Positions 11,468-22,427 of a DNA stretch of 64,000 nt are shown here, in pieces. Source of the DNA: Stemphylium vesicarium (taxonomy: Eukaryota; Ascomycota; Dothideomycetes; Pleosporales; Pleosporaceae); NCBI GenBank assembly GCA_004380135.1, contig QXCR01000012.1:124001-188000 (forward strand), written 5' to 3'. Made by a program: the position numbers and the translations under genes. A model generated the notes under the pieces. It did not search any database and was not told where the DNA came from. It saw nothing but the letters and a program-made list of their open reading frames with translations. Each line of letters starts with the position of its first letter. Position 1 is the first letter of the stretch.

Positions 11468-13726
11468 TCACCCAGCAACATCTCCCACCCTAACCCACCT
11501 CTCCTCCAAAGCCAACACAACCAACTCCTTGACACTCTCCAGACTCTCGTCCTCCCTCCCCAGCGCAACGGGACAAAGCAGCTCACTTACCCTCTGCAGC
11601 ACTTTATACAGCCTAACCGCTTTCTTCTGGATCGCTTTGCTGGTCGCCGCATCGTGCTCTTCGCCCTTTTTCAGCAAAAAGAGCGAGCGCGGGGGCGTGT
11701 TATGTGGTGCGGCTGAGAGAGAAGAGAGGTGGTTGAGGAGTTTGTGGAGGAGGAAGTGCAGCCAGACTAGGTTTGTTTTGGGGTGGAAGGAAGACCATGG
11801 GGAGGGGTCTTGTTTTTGCTGTTCTTGGGGTGAAACTGCGGCGCTAGGTTTGGTGAGTGATTTTTGTTCTTCGTCTTCGGCGTCGAAGCGGATGTGTGTG
11901 TTCTTTCGGGGTGAACGACGGGGTGTTGCTGGGGTTGGTTCTTCTTCTTCCTGCCCTTCTTCCTCGACAACATCTTCTGCCTCTTTCGTTTGTGGTGGCT
12001 CAAATTGTAAGGGGCTGTTGAAGAGCGCGACGCCTCGCATGTACCGATATATCTCGTATTGATACTCTTCACTTGCGTCTCCCTCGAAGATGGCGGGGTC
12101 CTTGTCGAGATCCAGATACGCGACGTCGACATCCTCGTCCTCGCCGTCGTTGCTTCCAGCTGTCGAACTGGAAATGTGCGAGATATTCGATGTCCTCCGT
12201 GAGGGCGGCTCGGTTCTGATGTCAGCGCGCGAGAGCGTGTAGTCGATGACCGTCGTGTCAAGGCCCGTGAACCTCATCTTCCTGCGCAGCGGGTCTTTAA
12301 CACTCGGCTTCAAGACATCGCTGCCCGTCCGCGAAGACCTCACGCAGATATTACCGAGATGTAAATCGCGATGCTCGAAACGACATGCCTCTTCTGCTTT
12401 GCCCACACTAATGGCTACGCCCCAGAATACATCCCAGACTTCCCATATAGATGCCATGCCACCGGCTTCCATCATCTTCTCGCAGTCTGTGCCCGCGTCT
12501 TGCATCTCGACCACGGCCCAAAGTTGGTTCTCATCGTAACTAGTCTTCTTGCTGGGGTCGGGAAATTCACTCTTCTTTCCCCGGGGACGTGCCTTGTTCC
12601 ATTCTTTCCACGCTTCGTTGAAAGAAGCAGAAGGGCGGCCTTGAACGAGCGTCAGGTCGCGGAAAACGGTGAAGCCGGGGATGTGAGTAAGATTTTGGAG
12701 GAGCTTAACCTCGGAAAGTACGTCATCGACCTGTGATTTGAATTGGTCATCTTCTTCTCGTTGTGCTCTTTCTTTTTCAATCTGCCCTTCAAGATCTCGG
12801 ACCGCTCGGCCGTGGACCTGGCATGGAAGAGGGGCACTCGGTGGCGTCTTTAGTGCTACTACTTTGAGCACGGACTCTTCTTTGACGCCGTACGTTGATG
12901 ACGTCGATGATAAGCGGTACACCTCTGAAAAGGACGCTTCTGCAATCTTGGAGACTTCAAAGTGAGGTTCAAGCTCGTCTGACCAATCCTGGAAGGAAAT
13001 AATCTTCTTCCTATCGCTGAGAGCAAGTAATGGAGAGGCGTAAACCGAGTGGAGATCTTCAGGGTCTGGTGTCGGTTCCGGTGTAGGTAATTGCGGTCTT
13101 CTCTGGGGCGATTTGGGTTTCGAGCCAGCCACAGCTGCCGATCTTGGTTTCAAAGAAGGCGTTTCGAGATCCTGTGTGACCAATGTCGTGACGGCACGCT
13201 TCTTCTCCTTTTTCTGTTTAGGGGCGGGTGACACCGGGCGATCTATTTGATTTGAAGCATTGATGTTGCGGTCGCTGAGCACCTTCCTTGGTTTTCGTGG
13301 CTTCTGCAGCATCTTCGGGTCCTCGTCTTCCCTAGCAATAATTGTTAAGCTCTGCATATTTTGTTCCAATGCATCCTCGAACGGAATAATATTCTCCTTC
13401 GTAGCGTTGGCATCCCTGCCTGATCTCGCCTTCCGCGACTTTTCTTTTTTCTTTGTGGTACCTTCCTCCTTCACAATCCTTGTTTGCTCTATCTGCAAAC
13501 TGTCAAGCTTCCTCTCAAGCAAGGAAACATCATCGTCTTTCTGTGCTAGGCTCTTCTCCGGTTCTGCCGCTTCTAACAGCTGTTCCCGCCAATCGTCTGT
13601 TGTGATGCTAGCCGCATTTTGGTCTCCCAATTCTCTGTGCGCAACGTCTTTCTCGGGCGAGAGGAACTTTGTGAAGGCTGTACGCTCACCGTTCCTCCTC
13701 TTTCCGTACACAACTTTTGGCGGCAT
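11468..13726 (-). CDS. Haspin-family histone H3 kinase
   Basis: Single exon of 752 residues. The frame extends 30 codons further upstream but that start is GTG; the first ATG (MPPKVVYGKRR) has A at -3 and opens with the basic N-terminus usual for fungal haspins. Residues 1-235 are charged and low-complexity. The atypical haspin kinase domain follows: ISFQDWSDELEPHFEVSKIAEASFSEVYRL, the long LVQGRPSASFNEAW insert, QLWAVVEMQDAGTD, the catalytic HRDLHLGNICVR and DTTVIDYTLSRAD (haspin replaces DFG with DYT). The acidic segment near residues 540-620 precedes a helical tail. Haspin phosphorylates histone H3 Thr3 to recruit the chromosomal passenger complex at mitosis. Function is from the family; motifs are directly visible. 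Confidence 0.93.
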   Translation of the reverse strand: MPPKVVYGKRRNGERTAFTKFLSPEKDVAHRELGDQNAASITTDDWREQLLEAAEPEKSLAQKDDDVSLLERKLDSLQIEQTRIVKEEGTTKKKEKSRKARSGRDANATKENIIPFEDALEQNMQSLTIIAREDEDPKMLQKPRKPRKVLSDRNINASNQIDRPVSPAPKQKKEKKRAVTTLVTQDLETPSLKPRSAAVAGSKPKSPQRRPQLPTPEPTPDPEDLHSVYASPLLALSDRKKIISFQDWSDELEPHFEVSKIAEASFSEVYRLSSTSSTYGVKEESVLKVVALKTPPSAPLPCQVHGRAVRDLEGQIEKERAQREEDDQFKSQVDDVLSEVKLLQNLTHIPGFTVFRDLTLVQGRPSASFNEAWKEWNKARPRGKKSEFPDPSKKTSYDENQLWAVVEMQDAGTDCEKMMEAGGMASIWEVWDVFWGVAISVGKAEEACRFEHRDLHLGNICVRSSRTGSDVLKPSVKDPLRRKMRFTGLDTTVIDYTLSRADIRTEPPSRRTSNISHISSSTAGSNDGEDEDVDVAYLDLDKDPAIFEGDASEEYQYEIYRYMRGVALFNSPLQFEPPQTKEAEDVVEEEGQEEEEPTPATPRRSPRKNTHIRFDAEDEEQKSLTKPSAAVSPQEQQKQDPSPWSSFHPKTNLVWLHFLLHKLLNHLSSLSAAPHNTPPRSLFLLKKGEEHDAATSKAIQKKAVRLYKVLQRVSELLCPVALGREDESLESVKELVVLALEERWVRVGDVAG

Positions 13727-14488
13727 TTTGGGCGACTGAGCGAGTGTTGTCAATGGCGGTCGATAGGTTGAGGCTCTGGATTGGCAGGCCAGGGTCCGTC
13801 TGGAGGGAGGGTCCACGCGGAAACTTTAAGCGAGCCGTTGGCCTAGCAACAGTGGAACCCCTGGGCTGCGATTGCAGGAGCTACTGGAACGACTGGCTGC
13901 TAAACATCTCTGCATGTATTGATAGTACATAGAAGACGCAGCGCACAAATATCACAATGCAGCACACTTGGGGCAAGGTAAGAATGGTTTCGCAAAATTA
14001 ACATTAAAGCCAACAGGTACTCTGTAGTGGAACAGGCGCCCTTTGAGCATCCTCCAAAGCTATAGCAAGCAAACGCCCCTCGCAAACCGGGCGTTCGAAT
14101 CATGTACGTGCAAAGCGAGAGTCAAACCTCTCGTCTCTAAACCCTAGAAACAGATCACGCAAGAAAAAGATGTGCAGACAACCTTGCCCAAAGACCGGCA
14201 GACGGGCGGGTGCACGTATGATGAGATTGAAACGCTGGAGACAACAAATGCAACAGTTAGAGATTCGTACAATGCAAGGAAATGGCCGATGGCAAAAAAA
14301 GGAAACGGCCAGGGGGAATGCTGTCGAAATAATTTACGACCGAGTAAGTTTTGGTAATTGGTAGGCGAGGGAGCCAGTAAGTTGCGTAGTGGAGTGTACA
14401 TGGCGTAAAGTAGGTAGTATTTTTGCGATACGTCGAGTCGCAGAAAGGGCAGGGTAGGGCCGTGAGGTATTCCGAGGTGTGGTGGAGC
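13727..14488. other. Intergenic, 0.76 kb
   Basis: Upstream region of haspin and 3' flank of SSK1; both genes are on the minus strand. A tRNA-like GTTCGAATC at about 14092 was examined and rejected. Confidence 0.5.
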
Positions 14489-16891
14489 TTAATTGTCTCC
14501 ACTATCAACTTCAGCTGGCGGTGTCTCGGTCTCCTCTCGCAGCATTGGTGGTGGTACAACACCCAGGCTCTTGCGCTTGTTCTTCCTGTCAGTCTCCGCG
14601 TCCTTCTTCACGCCGTTTGTCTCGGGTGAAGGTGACTTCTTGTTTGGGGCGATGCTTGCGTAGCTGCCGGAGAGCTTGGATGTAGTGTCGTTGTTCTCGG
14701 ACTTGTCAGCAAAGTCCTTCCACTTGCGCCAACCGTCGAAGTCGATCAGGGCTTGCATGCAACCCCATTCCTTGACTTTACGCTCGAGCCAGACAAAGTT
14801 GACGGGCTACACGGGTATGTTAGTGAGAGTGCGATAGGAAGAGAAGCGACGTCTTACCTTGGTCAAGAAATCGTTGCAACCGGCTGCCAACGCCTCGTGC
14901 CTGTCACTTTGCAGCGAGCTAGCCGTAAGCGCGACGATGATGACTGGGCTCTTGAACATGCCCTTGTCACCCAACTTGTCGTCCTCGATCAACTCGTCCT
15001 TCTCCTTGCCATCCTGTCCGAGTCTATTGTTAGGTGCCTCGCTGCTACCGCTGCTGAAGACACCAATGCTGTTGACGCGTTCCAGTCGCCTAATCTCCTT
15101 TGTTGCTTCGAGACCGTTCATGACGGGCAATTGAATGTCCATGAGCACCAGATGGAAACCGCCGGCTTTCCACTTGGTCACTGCCTCTTTTCCGTTCATT
15201 GCCCGCTGCCAACGAACCTTGAGTCGCTGCATGAAAGCCCCCAGGACTCGCAAGTTGATGATGTTGTCTTCCACAATGAGCACATTGATAGGAGGCACTG
15301 AGCCATCAAGCAGGCCAGCAGGCAGGGCTGGCGACTCTACTGGAGGCTTTCTCCGCTTCTTCTTAAGGTTCGACTGTGGGGATGAGATGCGGGGGGTCGG
15401 CGGACTCGAGGGCTGGAGGGTCTGCTGATGTGAGGTAGGATCGGCAGAGGCAGGAGGAGTGGGTATTGGGTTGTTTGAGGCAGCAGAGTTCTTAGCATCG
15501 GATGCAGAGGAGTCGTGTCGCGGGCGGTTCGGAGGACGGGCGGATGTGGCAGAAGAGGGAATACCGCCACCCAGTGTGGTAGGGGAGGCGGTATGTGTTC
15601 TGGGATACTTGGGTCGGTGTGCATGGAGAGGCCCTCGCCTTGTGCCGCCGGGCGAAGGCAGCGCAGGCAGCTGTCCGGTGTTCAGCACAGCGATGGAGTG
15701 GGGAGCGTGGGGCAGGGGAATGCGGGTCTCGTGCTGCTGGCTTGAGCTCATGGCAGCTGGAGAAGGAGCAATTACGGGCATGGGTGGGAAGTATTCGGTC
15801 TGCTGATGGACGCCGTCTTCGTGATGCGAGTAGTAGAGGGGCGCTCGCGGCGATGGCTTAGGTGTCCTCCTTTGCGGCACGTCGATGATGAGGGCCTCGT
15901 TGACATTCTGGCCGCCGGGGAAGTAGGCGTCGATGGTCCGGCACATCTCCTCCTCGGGCCCCAGGGTGCGGTCGCCGCCTCGCTGCGCATCCCGGGGCAC
16001 AATGCGCAAAGTGACGTCGGGCGAGTCGAAGCTCCGGCCCAACGAATTGGCGTACTTTTTGAGAATCATCTCGCGCACATCGTCGACCAGGTCGTCCTCG
16101 CGGATCTGGACCAGCGTGGCCGAGGCATTGGGCCGCTTGACCCAGATCTTGCGGTGCAGCATGCCGGCGTTGAAGTTTGCAGGGACGCCACCAAAATAGT
16201 CGGCAGCCGTGGGCGGGCCGGTTGCGATGGCAGCCTGGGGGAGGTCGGGGACGAGCAGGTTCTTGATTATCTTTGCATCGGTGTTGTTGACGACGGACTG
16301 ACGGCGGACGAGGGCGGGCGAGGCCGACTTGGACGTGTCGGTGCTGGTGGCTTGGAGGAGGGTGGTGGAAGTGTGGTGTTGGTCGTGGTCGCTAGGTGCG
16401 GCAGAGGAAAGCGACGATGGCTCTGCGCGACGGTTGAGCTCGGCAGGCTGCACCAAGGGATTCACGGGCGTAGGCTCCTCCAAGGTCACCTCGGGACACA
16501 CGATGGGCACGTCGGCAGAGGGCTTTCGCGTGTGCGTGCTGGACGAGGGCGTTCGTGTGAAGTTTGACTGCCGATCTCTCGAGGTGTTCAGGCTGCCAGT
16601 GCTCCCTTCTGGCTCGGCCTGATTTTCGGTGCCCGCCGTCCCCAGCACTTCGGACCTCACCATGCGCGGGTCACCCGTTCTCTCATCCGCTCCAGCTGCA
16701 TCCGGGGCAGATGCCTCGGGCAGCTTCTGCAGCGAGACGCTCTTGCGCAGCGGGCTGTTCAGCGGCGGCGGCGGCTGTCTCTCGCTGCCGTGGGAGGAGG
16801 AGATCGAGCGTGCACCCCCCGTAGACGTTGCGCTGTTTCGTCGCAGGAACTTGGAGCGCGCGTTCTGCAGGCGCGTCTTGATATTGCTCAT
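14489..16891 (-). CDS. SSK1: SSK1 response regulator of the HOG stress pathway
   Basis: Two exons, 16891-14858 and 14806-14489, joined by a 51-nt GTAAGA...TGTAG intron in phase 0; product 783 residues. The upstream extension begins at TTG, so MSNIKTRLQNARSKFLRR is the start. A long Ser/Pro-rich N-terminal half contains a fungal Ssk1-type conserved stretch (RKIWVKRPNASATLVQIREDDLVDD, split here: KRPNASATLV). The receiver domain is at about 545-705: INVLIVEDNIINLRVLG, phosphoacceptor Asp in LVLMDIQLPVMNG, and the Lys in FLTK at the splice, followed by PVNFVWLERKVKEWG in exon 2. In yeast, Ypd1 phosphorylates Ssk1; unphosphorylated Ssk1 activates the Ssk2/22 MAPKKK and Hog1. Confidence 0.96.
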
Positions 16892-17003
16892 GCCGGCGAC
16901 AAGCCGGAGGCGGCCAGCATGCAAGGGGGAGAAGCGCTCTGGGGCCGTGGTGCGTCGCGAGGGAGAACAGTTATCAAGAGAAATATCCGCTCTGTCGTCT
17001 GTT

Positions 17004-17029
17004 TGACTGACTGACTGACTGTCTGTCTG
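17004..17029. repeat. Compound TGAC/TGTC tetranucleotide repeat
   Basis: About four TGAC units followed by two to three CTGT units, roughly 115 nt upstream of the SSK1 start, so probably in its leader or core promoter. Confidence 0.85.
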
Positions 17030-17348
17030 CCCTGCTGGCCGCGGAGCCTGTGGCGCACGAAGGGGTGCGAGCTATGGGGCGAGCTTAGCCTGGTATGCTA
17101 TGGATCCTCTCAGGTCGCTGCATGTGCTAATCCGTCGGTACCGTGAATGTGGGGAGCGTGCACAACAAAAAAAAGGGAATGCAATTAGGGGATTATAAAA
17201 GGAGCGGAAGGGCATAAGCCAAGTAGTATTATAAGACGCGAAAAGGAAGTGCGTCGTGTTGTGCTTCTGCGAACCCAGTATGACCATGTCCAATCTCTCC
17301 AAGGAGGAGCGCTTGGGCCTGGCGGAGGAGAGGGCTCTAATGAGGTTA

Positions 17349-17359
17349 CCCCCCCCCCC
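17349..17359. repeat. Poly-C run (11 bases)
   Basis: An uninterrupted run of 11 C in non-coding DNA; length is prone to sequencing error. Confidence 0.85.
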
Positions 17360-18610
17360 TCTCACTTTGTACACACCAGACACTTATGCCATCCTGACCC
17401 TCGCTGCTCGCCCAACCGCCACCTGCCTGCAGTCGGCCTGCATGCCCACGCGTCTGCGTCATTTGCATGTCTTGACAAGATTCCAGAGTGAACCTGCAGC
17501 AGAGACAGGTTTCATTGCCTTTTGTGTCGCGCTGTCAGTCTCACTCATGGCAACGACATCAGCGCCTGAAGTGCCCATCACAGGCCATCCCGGTGGAGCC
17601 CATGGCCAGCTCATGCTGGGCCAACGCTCACTAGGCCACTCTTGATGCCTATTTGATCCCGACGAACTGCAAGTAGCGCCTGTCTAGCCAGCCTATCCAT
17701 CGTCGATGGCAATCTTGGGCTTCCGCGCGTAGCCCTCGCCACCCACATGCGGCCCGCTGCCATGGATAAACTTGATATCTCCCTCACCAGCCCAGCATTT
17801 GGTCCGGACGCGCCACAGTGGCTGACCCGCCCGCTTCCGGGACCCATTGGTCGTGTTGTGTAAATTTGTACTCACAACGCCCAGTGAACTGCCCCATTAC
17901 GTGTTGGCGCCTCACCGTACGACGAGGCCACGTCCTTGGCCTAGCATTCTTGCTTTCCCCAGTCTGGAATCTGCTCCATTTATTGACCCATCAAAGCGTG
18001 CGTTGACCACACCTTTCGTTCCCCACATTACCGTTGCCGTGGAACGCAAACTTAATCCATTCCTGAAGCGGCTATGATGGGTTTTGAACTTTACCACCTC
18101 GCTTCTACCACCGGCCATGCTCCGACATGCGAAACTCGGCAGTGGTTCACGTCAAACATAACGCGCTCTCCTGTGACATCTTGACGATAGAGTCATGGGC
18201 TAGCTGAGCTATCCAACAGGACAATGTTCTTACAACGATATCCCGGAGCTGTATGCAAGGCGAACTCAGTATCGCAATAGTCTGAGGAGCCTTTGGTAGA
18301 CTGGAGACATTCAACCAATACTAGAGTGTTTTATATTCTCCGCTACCCACGCGTAATGAAAGTCTGGTCCGACACCGCTCTCACAAAATGCAGGGACGAC
18401 AGCTGTTTACAATCATCGTCGTCATCGCTACCGTTGAGCCATTTTGCACGTTATCATATTGACCTATATTACTACTAAACGCCATAAGAATCGCCTGCCG
18501 CTGGAGAAAACGCCTCTGCCGCTAGCCCATCACGAAAAAACAGGGGCTCAGGTGTGGAGGAGCAACCTTTTCCAAGGTCGTATCATAGACCATGTTAATG
18601 CTCCAAAGCT

Positions 18611-19751
18611 TCAAGGGAGTTGCGATATAGTCGGCTGGTGGACGTGGTAAGCGACCTGCTGAGGCGGCGAGTACGGCGGGTAGTATGGAGGTGTCGGGCT
18701 CGAGGGGCTCACAATCGCCTCAGGATACTTGGCGTCGCCTCCATTTTGTGGTGGGTAATGAGCCATTGGCTGACCCATGGGAGGAGCGATGTAGTTGTGG
18801 CCGCCCATGGACTCGGGTTGGTTGTAATGCACCGAGTTGGAGGCGGCCTTCTTCTTGCGACGGTAGAGAAGGAAGGCACCAACTACAACGATGGACAGGA
18901 CTGCGATGCCGCCAATGACGCCGCCTACTATAGGAGCAATTGGAGTCGGCTTGTCTTCATCGTTGTCGCCGTCATCATCGTGGATGGGAGGTGTAGGCGT
19001 AACTGGCGTGGAAATCCGAGTAGAAATGCTGTCTCCAGGAGTAGATTCGGGCGAATCGGTAGCAACAAAGTAAACGGTGGTGATGGTATACGAATCACCA
19101 CAGGCGTAGTTGGTGAAGGTAACTCCTTTCGTCTCCCATATATTTTCTATCATAGCACATTCGGTCGAGGAGCCTTCTGTGCTGCCCTAAGTTAGCAAGC
19201 AATTCCAGAGAGGAAACCGCTGATACCAGATAACAAATAGCCAGTTTTGCTTACCAGTATAACGTATTGGGACTTTCGAGTAGATCTGTGACGTCGGTTG
19301 AAGCAACACACCACGTATTGATGGAAGTGCACGCATATTCGTCTTCACAGCAGCCAAACCACTCGTAGTCCATGTCCCTCAGGCAAGTCAAACCCGTTTC
19401 GCAGGTGAGTGGATCATCTGGAGAATATTAGGCATGTTCGAGAGCGATGGAAGTATACAATGGGTTCTGTCGATAACCAAGTATAACTATGTCCTTCCGA
19501 GATTGAAATGAGACAGACTTACAATAATCTCCACCATAGTAGGCGCAGGTCTCGGGGCCTTGTGTACTTTCTTGTCGACGATCGACGAATTTGTTTGCGT
19601 CCCGCCTTTTAGGGGCAGGCGTCGGGGCCGGGCTCATACCGACCATGGCCAGTTCTTCATGGCTAAGGAGGCGATGTTGTGTTGGCGCGGGTCCTGAGGA
19701 TATGGATATGACGCCTTGAAAGAAGGTCACGAGTAAAAGTGAATGATACAT
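18611..19751 (-). CDS. Cys-rich single-pass surface protein with cytoplasmic tail
   Basis: Three exons, 19751-19523, 19417-19255 and 19181-18611, giving 320 residues. It starts at MYHSLLLVTFFQGVIS, a plausible signal peptide; the longer frame begins at GTG. The ectodomain has paired cysteines (ETCAYYGGDY, LTCETGLTCL, FGCCEDEYACTS, TWCVAS, TECAM, NYACGD), typical of a family of fungal proteins with a small Cys-rich head. A Pro/Thr/Asp-rich stalk leads to one membrane helix at about 214-237 (VGGVIGGIAVLSIVVVG) and an RRKKK stop-transfer, then a Pro/Tyr-rich tail. Only the second possible acceptor of intron 2 keeps frame (the first AG would shift it). It resembles WSC/Mid2-like sensors in layout, not in domain; function unknown. 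Confidence 0.75.
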
Positions 19752-21146
19752 GTCTGTGTATAACTGATTATCTGGGCAGGTGATAGAATAGCTCTGTAAT
19801 TTGCACACCCTGGAGCCGAGCAGGTACTTATCTTAATTCGTATTCACCTACTTCGCCTTGTCGCCATAGCGCTATCTTCGTCCCAATGTGGGGATCGAGG
19901 GCGGGCCATGCTTTTTTCTCTGCCAAACTCGTTACACTCTCTCATACTTTCTTCTTTTGTTGTTCTTGGCATTATAATTCATGCGGCAATATGTCGTCTA
20001 AACCCTTGGCTCGCTTTCATGCTCGGCATGGCTCCCTGGTATTCCCCGATGGTGGGGGCCGAGAAGCGTAGCTGAGTCTGGGATAAGGTAGAAATCACCG
20101 CGGAGATGATTGTATTGTGGGGGTTATCCCCAATGTCAAGCTAGGTCAATACGTCCTGTCTTTTTTGCTGTCTTTGCTGGCGACGGGCAAGGTCAACCAA
20201 GGCCAGAATATGCGAAAGGTGCAGACAGCCTTGCGTCCAAAGGTAGAGCCTTGGTAGGTGTTGTATGGAATTGTGAAAATCTGAGCCGATACCCACATCA
20301 ACTGTCTTCACCTGTTACGCCTGTACTTGGCCGTCGCGAAGTCAATACCCGACAAGCACCCTCATAGTTGCTTTTGGCGCCTTCGTCCATTTTCGTCGTT
20401 TTCCAATAACACCTGATACCCGCCACGTTGTTCAAACCTTGATAACGAGTCCTCCAGCTCGCGATTGTGGCGCAAGGCTTGCTTCTCAGCGCGACAAATT
20501 TGTATTCGCCTGGCCAGGCCCTGCGGGTGAGAAATGCAATATGTCTGGGGTTTCGCGCAGTATGTGGAAGGCCTGGCCGGCCCAAAAGCTCAGCTCGATG
20601 ATATGGTATCGCCAAAGTCCACAAGGCTGGAAGACGCTCGGTTGAGCTGATGCGTTGGTCGACTGTTGTGACGGGGTCGAGGCTGGCTTTCTCAGGACCT
20701 CTCGCTTGATCGCGTAGCGCTAACCGCATCTGGGGTCAGCTGAACGGATATCGTCTGATAGTGCGAGAAGGGGAAAGGCTCTCCTGTGCACCTAAGATAA
20801 TACGCTTAGAAAATTTACCATGCTCTATTGCTTCCAACGTCGGACCAGCAATCCCACGAAGAATACACGTACCGTACATGAGAACATGCGCCGCGGGATT
20901 TACCCTCTAATTCTAGCATATGCACGTCATTACAGGTCTAGTCCCAGCAAGTGCCGCACCATCTATGGGTTTTCACGATTCTTGGATTCAAGACAGGTCT
21001 GATGTTTTTCCTTCGTTTTTTACTTCGCGTTCAACCGCAAATCCCCAACACAAAGCACAAGGAACATGATAACATCACAACAGTAAAGACCGTACCAGTA
21101 CCCCACCACCGCTCACTTAGACTCCGATCAACCCTCTTCTCCCAAT
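19752..21146. other. Intergenic, 1.4 kb
   Basis: Promoter of the Cys-rich surface protein and 3' flank of the dioxygenase gene. Only short frames without domains occur (for example 20298-20729). Nothing further is recognised. Confidence 0.5.
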
Positions 21147-22427
21147 TCAAGCCGCAACAGCATTGCCAGTACGCTTTGTCTCATACACACCCCCACGACC
21201 ATATGTATCAGCATACTGCGGCCTGATGAAGTTCTCCACCGTAACGGGCGGGTATTTCTCATCGGAAGGCTTCTTGCGACACTTCTCGAGGCACTTGATG
21301 ATAAAGTCTGGGTTGCCATTGAAGTTGCAGGGGAAGGAGTAGCGGTCCTTGCCCGATGGTGGACACTTCACCCGATGGATGACGGAAGTGTAGCTATGTG
21401 GATGGGGTCAGCGATTGGTTCTGCTATGGCCTTGGGTGAGCAAAAGACAGGAGATGGGCGAGCTTACACATCGTTGGTCCACTGCTGAAACATGTTGCCC
21501 ATGTTCACCACCAGCGCGCCTTCGAGGGGCTGCACACCGACGAACTCCTTGTTCCGATTGTCCCAGTACTCGAGGCCGGGGACCTCGTCCTGAAGCAGAA
21601 TCGTGATCGCGCCGAAATCGCGGTGCGTCCCCAGTCCTGGAAGCACGATGGTCAATTCAAGTGTTCCTCTCTCTCAGGTCAACCGAGATGCACTTACCAT
21701 TGTCTTTGTCAGAGGTTGGGGGCGGGTAATGGATCGTCTTGTAGTAACACATAGGATCCTGGACCCACTCGTCGAAGAAGTGCTGATCATATCCAAGCGA
21801 CATGGCAACGGCCTGGACAACATGCTCGCAAAGCTCCATCATGTGGTTTTGGTAAGACATGCACGTGTCCCGGAATTCCTGGCCCAGACTCTCCGGCCAC
21901 TGGTTTGGTCCCAGCCCAAACTTGCCCGCCTTTCAGTACAGTCAGCAAAGCGCGCTTCAATCTAACCTGGCGTTCAGAAGTTTGGCGGAGTTCCTACCTT
22001 AACCAAGGGATGATCGGCAGGCAGCTCTCGCCCAATGTAGTAGCCCTCCTTGTAGTCGATGGTCGTGTTGGCTTGGATCATCTGGCTAGCAAGCTTCTGG
22101 TATCCGCGGTTGTACTCATTCTTTGCCTTGTCGAGCGTAACTTTTTCCTCTTCTGGCAGCGCAAAGAACGTTTTGGCAGCCTCGATGATGCCCTTGAGAA
22201 GGGTCAGTGGCACTGTGTGATTGACAATCTGGAAGAAGCCGTCGTTGGCTGCTGCATCGTGGATTGCTGCCGCACAGTACTTCATCTTCTCCTCGTCGCC
22301 TGAGAGGACTGGATGGGGGTATATCATTAGTCTCTGGGGAATGTAGATGAGGTATTGTAGACTAACAGTCGGCAAAGTCGATGACTGGGGGACCGCGGTA
22401 GCCCTCGGGAGTTGGGTAGAAAGGCAT
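21147..22427 (-). CDS. Fe(II)/2-oxoglutarate-dependent dioxygenase, isopenicillin N synthase-like
   Basis: Five exons: 22427-22367, 22308-21998, 21929-21698, 21636-21468 and 21393-21147; 339 residues. The N-terminal DIOX_N part reads PPVIDFADF, AIHDAAANDGFFQIVNHTVP and FFALPEEEKVTLDK. The double-stranded beta-helix core has the metal ligands H206 and D208 (THRDFGAIT) and H264 (TSVIHRV), and the co-substrate-binding R275-x-S277 (DRYSFP). EYWDNRNKEFVGVQPLEGALVVNMGN is characteristic of this superfamily. It would oxidise a small molecule using Fe(II), O2 and usually 2-oxoglutarate; the substrate cannot be told. Four introns, each in a sensible phase, argue for an expressed gene. A transporter and an amine oxidase follow in the next 6 kb. 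Confidence 0.92.

Larger units (their letters stand above)
16892..18610. other. Intergenic, 1.7 kb
   Basis: Includes the SSK1 leader and promoter, a TGAC/TGTC tetranucleotide tract (17004-17029) and an 11-base C run (17349-17359). A 129-codon frame at 17256-17645 has no recognisable domain and is crossed by the C run, so it is not called. Confidence 0.5.

Noticed and set aside
11529..12062. 177-codon plus-strand frame within the haspin gene
   Set aside because: Low-complexity Ser-rich antisense of the haspin acidic region.
13727..13816. 30-codon N-terminal extension of haspin
   Set aside because: Its first codon is GTG; the downstream ATG has better context and a typical fungal haspin start.
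14040..14105. tRNA-like B box (GTTCGAATC)
   Set aside because: No matching A box, acceptor stem or anticodon stem around it.
15806..16567. 253-codon plus-strand frame within SSK1
   Set aside because: Antisense of the SSK1 N-terminal region; composition is Gly/Val/Arg-rich, typical of a shadow frame.
17256..17645. 129-codon frame upstream of SSK1
   Set aside because: Crosses an 11-base C run, has no domain and no good start context.
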